Source of the DNA: Climacteris rufus
Taxonomy: Eukaryota; Chordata; Aves; Passeriformes; Climacteridae
Direction of reading: 5' to 3'
Assembly: GCA_013398175.1 (NCBI GenBank)
Contig: VZRZ01000225.1
Location: 488,525 to 552,524 of the forward strand
DNA length: 64,000 nt
Shown here: positions 49,501 to 61,500 of the stretch, in pieces
Layout: each line of letters opens with the position of its first letter
Numbering within the stretch: the stretch's first letter is position 1
Notes under the pieces: model-generated
What the model was told of the DNA's origin: nothing
Databases searched by the model: none
Seen by the model: the letters and a program-made list of their open reading frames with translations, nothing else
Translations under genes and position numbers: made by a program

Positions 49501-52500
49501 GACCCCAGAAGAGCACCATCTAACCAGACTCAAAATCATACAACAGTTTTCAGAAAAGATGATGTGGGAGGGAGTTAGGGATAGCAGCAGCACCAAAACT
49601 AGAAGGTCAGCTGAGAAGAAAGTTAGAAACAAAGGCTGCTGCAATGTGCAGGAGGCAAGTGCACTGCTCTGTACTCACGTTTTATGGAAGCCCTGTTAGC
49701 TATGTTGAAGCCTGAGGTGGTGAGAGGCGAGTGCCATGGGAGGTGCAGGGACATGACAACTCCTCCCAGCAACTTGACGCGAGACACCGAGCCGTTCCTG
49801 CAGAAGGTGCCAATGTTCACCGTGGCCTTGTCAATGCAGCTGTTGATGTTGTAGCTGATGGAATCTGGGCACGTCTCTCCTGGTTCAATCTGTCTTAGCC
49901 ACGGGGTAGAAAATTTTAGTTCAAGTCCAGCTTTTGTGCTGGCCTTCACATCCCAGATGTAAGTCCTGTTAAGGTGAGGCAGCCCCGGTGGGTAAAGATG
50001 AACATCTCCAAATGGACACGGGCCTGACACACAGTCTAAATGCAGAGAGAGGAGAGTTGTGATACACCCTGGAAAGCATTCAAGTAAATGGGGAATTTGA
50101 CACTTCCCCTTCCTTCCTATTATCACAATTTTCAGGTTGTGCTTGACTTTTATTCTATGTGCACCAAGAGACACTCCTGTAACATGGACACATGCTGTCT
50201 CTAAACAGGACTCCTGGCCCATGGAATAGACAGGATAAACCTGCTTTAGTCAGGCTGAATAATAGAAGGGGTTCTTTGTCTCTAGTATTCTGCCTTGTTT
50301 GCTGAAGATTCAGAAGGTATTTAGTGAACAGGGTAGAGTCTGAATGGGGAAAGGTGAGAAATGCAGTGTCAAGAGAGCTGGACATCACAGATCTAGAGAA
50401 ATCATTTTATCCCATTTCCCTCAGAGTTCCTGGCAAATCATTAATCCTTAAATTTTTTACTGCTTGCCATGAACTGTATTTCTGTTCCCTTGGTGCCTGG
50501 ATCAACAACAACTGCCACTGCAGGATTCTGGGGGGAAGCCAGAAGACTTTATCTGAAAAATCCAAATAATTGACTGACACCCAAAATTAGCATACTTTAA
50601 TCTATGCCTAGGCTTCAATTTAAGACAAGAAATATCACAAGTGCATCTTGCAAATACATAATGAGATATTGTGAGCATTACTATTGGCATGAATCATATG
50701 AATAAAATTCCAAAACATCAAGAGAATTATCCTTGAACATCACCCCAAAAATAATGAAGTTGTTACTAAAGACTGAATACCCAATGAAGTCTGGGATCTA
50801 GTTGAGAAGTAGCACATGTTCATGACATTAAAGAGTACATACACCACGGATAACATTCAAAGTAAATGAAGCTTTAGTTACACTTCTGAATTTTCAGTTT
50901 CTTGACTTCAATAACATTCATTAAATATAAAGGCACATGTGCAGGTCTTCAATGTTTCTGTTGTCCTTACAGACACAATCAAGCCGTTCATCAAATACAT
51001 ATTATCGTAAGTGTTCAGAGGCTTTTGACAGGAAAAAAAAGATTCTTTGATGGGTTTATAAATTGTGGGAAAAGGAAAGGCAGCAAGGAATTGATGCAAC
51101 AAACTGCCATGTAGCTGTTTCCAACACAGCCAAGGCAAAGTTAATTCTGCCAGCTGCAATACAGACTGCTTTAGCTTGCACAGGTGCAGTAATTTGAGGT
51201 TATGTATCAGTGCTCAAAGATTTCTTCTTACCTAAGATTATGGCAGATACCTCAATACAGCAGCAGGAATAAAAAGTATGTGGTTTCATTGGATAAAAAT
51301 TACCATGGGGGAAAAATTAAAAGTCTGTGTCTTACCAATATTTTTCTGAATTTCTGTGATGAAATATTTTTCTGGATTACTACAAGTGAAGGTAAAAGTC
51401 ACATTGTCCCCAGGCTTTATCTTGAGTTCAGACTTGATGACATTTTTAATGCGCATTCGACAGTTTGATGAAACACCGGGTCTCAGTTTAATCATAACTG
51501 TGATGTTGTCCATTTTATGAAGAGAGACTGTAAAGGAAGCTAAGAAAGAAAAAACACACAGAGAGGTTTTTTTACTAGCACTTTATGAGTATCTCTCACA
51601 AGCCCCACAGCTCTCCCCACAGTGTCCAAAGAAATATCAGCATCCACTTTGTCAGGAGCCTCTGGTGTTGTACCAGTGGGAAATGCCCTGTCTCTGCCAG
51701 CAGACAACATAGAAATACAGTAGCTGCCCAGGAGAGGTATACAGGGAATTTGGTCAGAACTTCTCTGGTTTACTCTCACCAGTGTAATTTATTTCACATT
51801 TTAAAAGTAGCTCAGCTATTCCTTTCAAATTTTTTGTCCTCCTGATGGTTGTTTTCACTCTGTTATCACGCAGCCTGCTTCATTTCTGAAGGCACCCATC
51901 AGGTCACGACTCAATTCAGGAAGTTTATTCAGCAGACAAACAAAAAAACGAGCTTCAGTTTTATTCACAGACAATGGTAACAGATTAATCTCTTGGCATA
52001 CCTCAACAATTACTGCAGGACAGATGAGGTATTCCAGCAACACCAAAAGCGCATACCAACAGACATTTCTACATGCAGTCATGGCCCTCTCCCACCACCA
52101 CAACTCATTCCCTGAAGGTACAGGATGACTGTGCAGTGCCCCTCACCAGCACAGAAGGCATCTGTGGCCTGAAACAGACTGTGTGTGCTTGGACATCCTC
52201 TGTCCATCCCTGACATGGCTGTCATTGATTCACAGCTTATAGGACACATTTCACAGATTTCAACCCACCCTCAAGTACTACCAGATGCAGGAGCAGCTCT
52301 CACAGGAAACACTGGAGCCACTGAATAAACTGCTTGTTGAATAATCTTTTATTTACAGGTAGCAGTTTATCAACAAACAGCTCAAACCTAACTGTGGTCT
52401 AAAAATATATATGTAATACAGGACACCAAGGTGTCGCAGTAACAACATGAAAGAAGGAGACAGAAACCTCTGGAGAGTGAAGGAACAAGTTCTCTGGAGG

Positions 52501-55500
52501 AACAAGTTCTCTGGGCTTCCCCTCCCATCTTTATTATATATGTGCCTCATAATTCACTGGGTACTGGAGGCGACAAAGGAGCCTCCCCTCAATCACACTG
52601 GTCAAAGGAAATGTCCATCAAACTTCTGTGCCCAGGAGAAAGGAATGTAAATAAAAAGATACCGTTACAATAACATAACTGTGTTTACAGAGAATGTCTG
52701 AGAAACCAGTTACAAAAGAATGATAACATCCAGAACTGCAAAAGTCAGGGCAACACCAAGGAGCACTGACTGGATGGTTAAGGTGACCATTATTAGCATC
52801 AGTTGGATGCTTAGCAAAAATTGAGCCCAGCCCTGGCTGAAATAAAGTTTGCAATTAAGTCAACCATACCCCAGCCCCTGGTGAACATCTGAGGGCAGGT
52901 CAGTCAGTGTGTTTTCTGCTACTTGTTTTCACTGTTCTCCCTTCCTCATTTCACTGTATGGAAGACAGAATCACAGCATCTTACAGCACTTGTGCTTTTA
53001 GTGTTTATAAAAAAAAATACAAATATAAAAACTATGAATATAAAAATGATAAGAGATCTAGAAATAAGGGTACCTCAAGCTCAGTTCAAAAACTTCTCTT
53101 CCTTCAGTGGGACATCACACAGGGCTTTATGACAAAGCTCTGCCCAGATGCTAGCTTGGGAAACCCTTGCTCATTAACCCCAATGAAGAAAGATTTACAC
53201 TGGCAAACCAAGCAGTGCAGTGCCCTGAGGGAGCCCCTGGAGCCATCCCAATTACCAGGCAGCATGTCAGAAAGGTGTAGGAGAACAGCTGCCTCACACA
53301 CACCTGCAGGATGCCCTGGGCTCTGTCCAACTGCTCAGCATCCCTTGAGCACCAGTCTGGTCCACTGTTGGTGCAGAGGTGGTCAGGACGCTGGGCAAAG
53401 CCCAGACATGCAGGGGCTTGCCTGGTGTGGGCTGTGGGGAGTGGGGCTGAACACACCATGGGAACCCTTCATGAGCAGAGCCCTCTAATGGCACATGAAC
53501 ACATCAGAGACCCTCAACAAACATACCCACCCAACTCAAAACTTTAACCACCACAGCTGCTGAAAGAAGTTTATTGCATTAATGACTCGATTTCACACAA
53601 ACCCCACATGATCTATTTAAGAAACCTGATTTTTACAGGAATCTCAGGGTTTTGCAGGGCCCGACTTTCACTGCAACGTTTTGCAAAAGCCCTGGGGGAT
53701 GAGCAGTCAGCAGGGTCCATCTCTGCCACTGGAAACATTGTGGTTCCAGGTTTGCCAACACCAGGTATCAAAAATCTCACTGCTAGGGGTAGTAGGGCAG
53801 AATAGAGTACTCAGAGACATACCCCATCAGGTTTTTATTTGAGTTTTGTTGGTCTTGAGCCTTTTTGCAGCCTTTCTAGCTTTTCCACATAATCTTGGAG
53901 TCCAAAGACTTAGCAAGTCCTTGACACTGCCTTACCTGTTTGCCTTCAGGATCAAAGGCTTTAAATAAAAATCTCAAACACCACGAGGCTTGCCAAATTG
54001 CAGCATATATTGTTAACCACAAGTTTGCCAACGTTCTAATACCATTAGTGAGTACCTGGTCACTGAGTAACTTTCCTACAGCTTTTAAGTGATGGGACAG
54101 TTTTCTCTGACCTGAGAGCCTACAGTGAATTCTCCTGCCTCTTCCACTCTACATCTGGGCTTTTGACTTATAAATGCTTTTGCAGAGGTTTTCAGTCTGG
54201 ATTTTCCTGAGGAAATAAAAAAGGTGATGGTGTAGCCTAGGAACTCCCTGTGCAATGACCTTTCAAGCACACAGGGGACAATTGCAGGGACAATGTCCAT
54301 GGGGTGGGGAAAAGAAGAGAGCAAAGCCAAGCAAGCCATCAGTGCTGCTCTTCCTCATTCTTCAGGAGGAAGCAGTCTTCAGAAAAGAAAGTGAAACAAC
54401 TATTTCCAACCTAGCCCAGAATTTTGTTTCCCATATGGCCAACCTGGTAGGGCAGAGACGAGGATCACTAACAACCACAGCTCCTGCACTACATGCTGGC
54501 ACGTGGCTCTAATTTTTAGTCATGAGGATAAAGTTTAAGCATATCCTTGAGCACATGACTAGTTTTAAATCAAAACAAATACACACCCTGAGCTGAAACC
54601 AAGGAACAGAAATTTTCAAATCCTTCCTACAAGGGTCAAAACATATATCCTCTTCCCCTGCCCTTGAAAGACCCAAATTCTTCAGCCTGGGCTTTTTTTC
54701 CCCTCCTTCTCCCTCCTCCTACCGACTTCATGACCATTTAATCATTCTTCGTTTGATCTCTCTGCAAGAATATGAAGCATTTGTCAGCTCAGTATCGCTT
54801 TCCAGCACAGATGTGTCCCATGCTTTCCTAAACATGGATGTGTCTCAGCTTTCCTAAACAGGACCTGTCCAAAATCACAGAAATGTTTTCAATATATCAT
54901 CACAGCAGTGGGAAACAAGGATGCAGATCTATACCAAATCAGGCTAGCAAAATTGCCTGCTAGAAGCCCACATGAGAACAGACACCTTTATTGCATAAAC
55001 AAACAGCTTGCACAGATGAAAATCCACAGATAATAATTTTGGCCAAGAAATAAGAGTGTGGTGCTGTAAAGCCAACAGCAGCCAGCTGCTGGGGATATGC
55101 TAAGCTACATTACATTACCAAATCTAATAGGAAAAGTAGAATAAAGAATCATGCAGAAAGTACATCCAGTGGTCCCAGAATCTCTAAAAATAAATGACCA
55201 ACCAGCTAAAACCCCCAAACTATAGCCACATACAGGCAGCATGATGGAGAGACTACTTAAAGAGCACCTTTAGTGGAGAGCTTTTATAAACACGAGTGAG
55301 TGTCCTCATGACTCACACTAATCTGCCTTTGTCTGTGACTCCCACTGCATGCCTTTTTATTAGGATTACCAGTAACTGGACACGTTTCTTGAAAAGATGC
55401 AATTTCCACGCCTTATTGCTGAAGCACAGGGATGACACACAGGATATCCAAACCAACAAGAGGAAGCATTGCCAAGCTGGATCTCGCCTTTGTCTATACT

Positions 55501-58500
55501 ACAATGAAATCATTCAACCAGAAGATGTTAGAGGTAAAGCCTCCAGTCCCGAGTTGGTTCACAGCTGATGCAGACAGCTGATTTCACCCTATTCTTTTTT
55601 CCTCTAAGCAATTACAGCTTTGCAGTCTTCCTTGGATATTTCTTCAACCGCCCTGATCTCAATCCCTTCCACAACTGGATTTTTCTGCTGCTCATCCACA
55701 TTTCAGAGTGCACTTTCATGACAGTTGTCTGATCACAGCATCCCTCTGTCACTAGAGTAATGCCTTTCTCTGCATGAACACAGCTTTTTCTCAACAATAT
55801 GATCTTTTCAAACTTGCATGTTACTGCTCAGAGCTCTCCCGCTGGGGTTAGAAACAAACTGCATAGTGTAAAACAAGTTCAACTACTCCAGAGTGTTTAG
55901 GCTAAATTTATTTACTGTTTGCACCTGACAATCTCATAGTAATTTTAATATGTATACATAAATGTCAAAAGGACATTTTCCCTGTACAAGAGGGAGGTAC
56001 TATGTAGAAGACAGCTGGCAGGTAGGGCAGTGGCTCTCAGAGAGTGTGTGTATGTATATACAAGCAAAGGACTTGGCAGAACTGCAGTTTTTATGGCTAT
56101 GTAAAGTGCCTTGCTAAACAAAGCAGGAGCTAGAACAGAGTCCAACTAGTTTTGGCTACACAGCTGCATTTTATTGCAGCCATTTACCCATAAGGATCTA
56201 TGGATTGTTTCACATGACTTGACTGGATGGATTAAAACAATCAAAAAAAACCCCAGACAGACCAAGAAAACAAAACCCACAAGAGCCACCAGCACCAAAA
56301 TCCCAGATGTTAATTTATCCCAAAATTAAGCACAAAACCCATTGGTTTGCTCATTCTGGTTAAATCATGGGCTTGTTCCATTCCAGCCATTTCCACCAAA
56401 ACCCTGTCAGGTGGGGCTGACTCAGGCACCGCTCACGGGCTGCTGCGGAAGACAAGTAGCGGCAACCCTCGCTCCGGATATGCAGTGCCTGTATCCAAAG
56501 CCCTGCTCTGCCCCAGGGGGATGTGAACCACACAACCAACATGCCTCTCCAGAGAACAGACTCGTTCCCTGCAATGTGTTGTGTCACCAGCTCGGGACAA
56601 GGATAGCACCGGGATGCTGTTTGCCTCTATAGCCTGGCAGGCTCTCCTGCAAGGCTCACTGCCTCTTCCGAGCCCTTGCAGGGATGCTGACCCACAGGCA
56701 CACCCAGAGCCTGCTGAGGGTATTCTACTGCACATCAGCTACTGCAAGAGTCATGGCAAGGTGGTGGGAAGCAAAGGGTACAACACGATAACACAGTAAC
56801 CCAGTGCTGCTGGTGCATCACCTCCAACACAACTCACTGCACAGTTCACTCCAATTTGCCAAAAATACATCCAAGAATATTTAAGAGTAAATGTCTTCCT
56901 GCTTTGCCAACTCAATTGTTTTACACCTGTCTTATTAACTTTTTCTTTGACAATTTGAGCACAACTCTCCAGTTCAACTACAACACCCGATTGACCAAGC
57001 ATTATACACTACTCCAACCTCATCTGCAATTTCATTCAAGTAACTGCCTTCACACTCTTCAAGCCTTTAGCAAAGTTAGTCAGGGACCCATACACCGTTT
57101 GGACTCATCTCACCTACTAAACAGTGCTGTGAGCAGCAAAAGAGACACCACAAGCACCATCACAAATTACAGCCAACCCTTCTTGCTGCAAGTTGCTGAA
57201 ATCCTGTTTGACTTTATGCAGCAACCAAGTTTTCTGTTTACATTTAAAATGTAAAGTACTCTCTGCATTACATGATTATCTCCTCATATTTGGACCTGTC
57301 TTCCACCACCACACTTGTCTGGGATATGATGTCCATACTTTGTGAAAGGATTGCTTTCAGGGAATCAGCCAGAAAATTTAAGTGATAAAATCTGCAAAGC
57401 TTGTAAACTCCTACAGACAGATGCTGCCAACTGCGATTATGCCATGGTAACCACATCTCAGGAGAGGGCACCTGGGGGAGAACACCCATTCCTCAGCCAT
57501 CACAGGACAGCCCCCTAATCTTCACTGATTGTTTAAACTGATAACAGCACCGGGATGCAAAGCAGGGGAGATGTCACACATTTCCCTCCTCCTCAGGGAC
57601 GAAGGGTGGGCGCTTCTGGCATAGTGATGTTACAAGCCATTCCAGCACAGTTCACCAGAGAAGATCTGTCAGCACCCCAGGCCAACAAGGTTGCTCAGTC
57701 AAAAGTTTTTACTTCATTAACTTGTAATGCCCAACAGGAATAAAGTACCTTCAGACTTTTAAAATAACTAAAAAAACAAACAAAAAAAACAATCAAAACC
57801 CCATAAGTATACATTTCAGTACTTCTACCCCTTTCACTAGACCCTTTTTGGAACATAATTAACACACTCATATAACTCGTGTAAAAGAGATTTTTTAAAA
57901 GAAGCTTTTCACCAAAAGTGGGAAAGATAGAATGTTGTCTCTGAGCTGCCTTTTCTTAATTACTATTTTACAGATAGGAAGTTTTGTTGCTTCTGCAGAA
58001 GCCAGATGGAGAGCTCAGCAACCACTGCCTGCAAGCTGACCACCAGCTCACTTACAATGTACAAAATGTACGACATTGTCTGCACAACTTCACAAGAAAA
58101 TGTTGCACTGGTTCAAGGAGCACTGACACCACAAATGCCTGCAGGAGACTCCCTTGATCAAAGGCGTGTTTGCTTGCATAGTTCTTATCCCCACCTTGAT
58201 GTAAGCCAGCAAGAGGACAACATCGTGGAGCATGTCTGAGCAGCTCATCGGTCTTGGCTCTGGTTAGCAGAGGTGTAAAAGCACATTTCACAATCAGGGG
58301 TCCCTCCCATGCCAAACATGCTACCATCAGATCTTTGTCTCTCACTTCTGAGGAACTCCAGATCATCCCTTTCCACTCCTCAAAGTTTGCTCTCTTCTCA
58401 TGCTAATGTCTCACAGCCAGGGACTCAGAAAAGCCAGGTCCACTCCAAAATGCCACTGTTATCGTACCTCCCAAAATAAGAGTTTGCTCCGACATCATGT

Positions 58501-61500
58501 AACCACACTCACTTTGTTCCCCAAGAACTCAAAAGGCAAGCTCAAAGCAGGCTGCCCCACGGCACCCTTGTGGATGGTTGTTAAAAGGTGTCCAATAGAA
58601 CAGGCAAAGTAGAAACTTTTCTCCCGATACAGGAGACAGACTAAAAAATAATCATTTTTCCCACATTACTGGCCGCCCAGGCACTCCAAAACAGACTAGA
58701 TTTTACTAACATACATGAAATGCTTATCTACTAGACGTTATAGCACAATTCTTCAGCTGTCTGTTCCTGAAGGTCTTCCAGCAAGTCCCATCAATACTAT
58801 TCACACAAGGCAGGCTCAGCTGCAGGCAGCAAACCTTTGCCTCTGCCACCAGCCAACACACAAACACAAGATGCTGCTCTGACATAACAGCCAGCAGCCA
58901 ACGATTCACTAAGCACAGCACAGGCCACGTCCTTTCCTTCACACCCTGGTGGCACAAGCAGATGTGAAGCAAGAAGAAACTGTATGGTCAACACCAGCAA
59001 GAGATCAGAGAAGTTTTTGAGCCAAGGGATGGTGACCTGGATCTACTAAGAGAGCAGTGAAAGTCAGCAGCTGCTCTACAGGAACTGGTTAATGGTTTGG
59101 TTCCAACAGTGGGTGTGTTGTCCACTCCAGAGCCAAGGTTTGACAGAGACACCTGAGCAGCATCAGTGAGCTGCATGCTGTCCCAGAACCTGCTGGAAGT
59201 GCTTTGTTAAGGTGACAACTTTAGTCTTTCCCCCAGTTGGGCAAAGGTTTATAAATTACAAAAATTCTTAAAGGTGCAGATTTCTAAAAAGATTTTAACA
59301 GAAGCTTACATGAGTAGTCCAAAAGAGAGGTTATTTAGATCAAAACTGGCATCTGAGGCCTGTTTTCCCCACATCCTCCAGCCTAACAAATGCTTTGCTA
59401 CAGCTGAGATCGTTCAAAGGGAGAGCTCAGAGGAGCACCCAGCAGACACCAGGAGGACCTTGCTGCAGTAAGAAAACCACTGGTTAGCTCAGCAACACTG
59501 CCTGCTCGTGAGAGTGGTGAGCACCAGCCAGCTTCCCCCTCACAGCCCCAGGAATAACCCAGCACCACCAGAGATCCCACCCCAGCCACAACACAAAGGG
59601 GTGCAACTCCACACATTCACTGCTCTTGTGTACCATTCGTCTGTCACAGGCCAGGACCTGAAGAACGACACGTTCTGCCATCAGCAATTACAAAAAGCAA
59701 ACAAGAATGTGATCAATATGGAGAAACTAGTGAAGAAAGGAGTTACTCGGCCATCATCTACACGAATTTCCAGACATGCCTTATCCCTATCACCCACAGC
59801 TGCAGCAGTCAACACAGGCAAAGCCAAAAGCATCTTGACTTTGCTCTCAGCAAAGGCTGGTTCCTTGTGTTATTTCAAACATGAAATATTTCTGGGATGC
59901 ACTAAGTGCAAAGTTGTTCAGCCTCTGCCTAAGATTGAGGGTTTGGCAGGTGGGGATCACAAAGCTTTTCATTTAGCATGTGCCTGTATAAGTATCAATT
60001 AAGCTGGGTGATAAGGGCTACATCAATAAACCGAACTCCAGCAACATTTATTAGTGTAAATACTGCTCCTCCTGCCACATATTTCAAGGTCAGATTTTTT
60101 CAGTAGTTTTTCTCCTGGTTTCTTTTCCAGTCCAATATTATTGTAGATAAGATAATTCATAAAAGCAATTAACAAGCCTAAGCACAACTGACCGAAATGA
60201 TACCTGTTATCAGGTAGGGGAAAGGTTCTTCCCTTGTTTCATAGAGCAAGACCTGGCTTCTATGTAGAAAATCTCATTACAGTATAGCAAAACACCACAC
60301 AGAAGTGTGCAGCTCAGTGTATTAATCCTCAAATATTTTCGTGTTCCCACCACACACCCACTCAGACCTTCACATTACCTCTATATCCCTTCAGACTTAC
60401 AGATGAAGGAAAAACACACAGAGACACGGTTCACCTCTTGAAAACAAGCATCTCAAACACACAACATTCTGGAATTGAAAAAATAACCAAAAAACTAAGG
60501 GTATTTTCCGGTAGAGAATTTAAGGTAGTAGTACCAGAACTGACACACACTATAAATAAGTAATTTTCTATAAACACATTATTTTCTAGAGTAAAAAGCT
60601 AGCACTCCAGATTGATAATGGCATGAGGCAAGCAAAAAAAAAAAAAAAAGTTACAACCAAAAACTCATGCAGACTGGATGAGTCTTAAAAGGAGAGGTCT
60701 CAACTGAAAGAACAAATGGTGATTCAGAATGGAAATAATCCACTTCCTACTGGCTTTCAGAGGTGAACAAACAGGGCAGTTATTTATATTCTGTCAGAAC
60801 AGCAGAAAGACCCTGCTAACAGCCTGGAGGGTTTTTACACTATTAAAAGAAGCAGCTTTAGGTGTTAAGATTGACGTGTGACTTAAATCAGTCACAAGAA
60901 AAAGATAACTGGAGGGTAGAGCAAGAATCAACATAGCACTATCTCTAACTTATAACAATTTTAAAGACAAAGCCCAGAATACACATGCAGATTTTATCAC
61001 ATTTATAAGGATGTTTTAAATCTGAAATATTTGTTTATGTTTCACAGACAGCATAAAAGTCTGATTAACTTCATTATTAGTGCCTCAAAGTAACACATTT
61101 TTAGTTGGAAAACACATTTTCAAAGGTCAGATACGCAATACTCCAGTCACACTCCCACATTCATGCCCAGCTATCACACCAGATACTTCTTTCTGCAGTT
61201 TTCCAGCTATAAACTAACCCATCTTTCATTTGATAATTTGCTTTACGCATAAAGTTGCATCTCAAGAAAACCCACAAGCTCCTCTGAGGACAATGAGACC
61301 AGTCATGCTTGACCTACACCTTCCCACAGGATGGTAAGAACACCCCTGTAATACTGTACCTGCAGGGAAAGGGCAGAGGGAGAGGGTGAGAGGAGAAAGA
61401 ACTTCATCCAGGATGACAAGAGACAGCTTTAGAAAGAGGCACACCAAAATCTGTAGCCGTCCCACCAGGGCATCACCACTCCCCAAGAGGCACATGTGCC

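Noticed and set aside
52907..53488. 193-codon plus-strand frame in CDCP1 intron 1
   Set aside because: Mixed composition with a lysine/tyrosine-rich AT stretch followed by unrelated sequence. No domain, antisense to the host gene.
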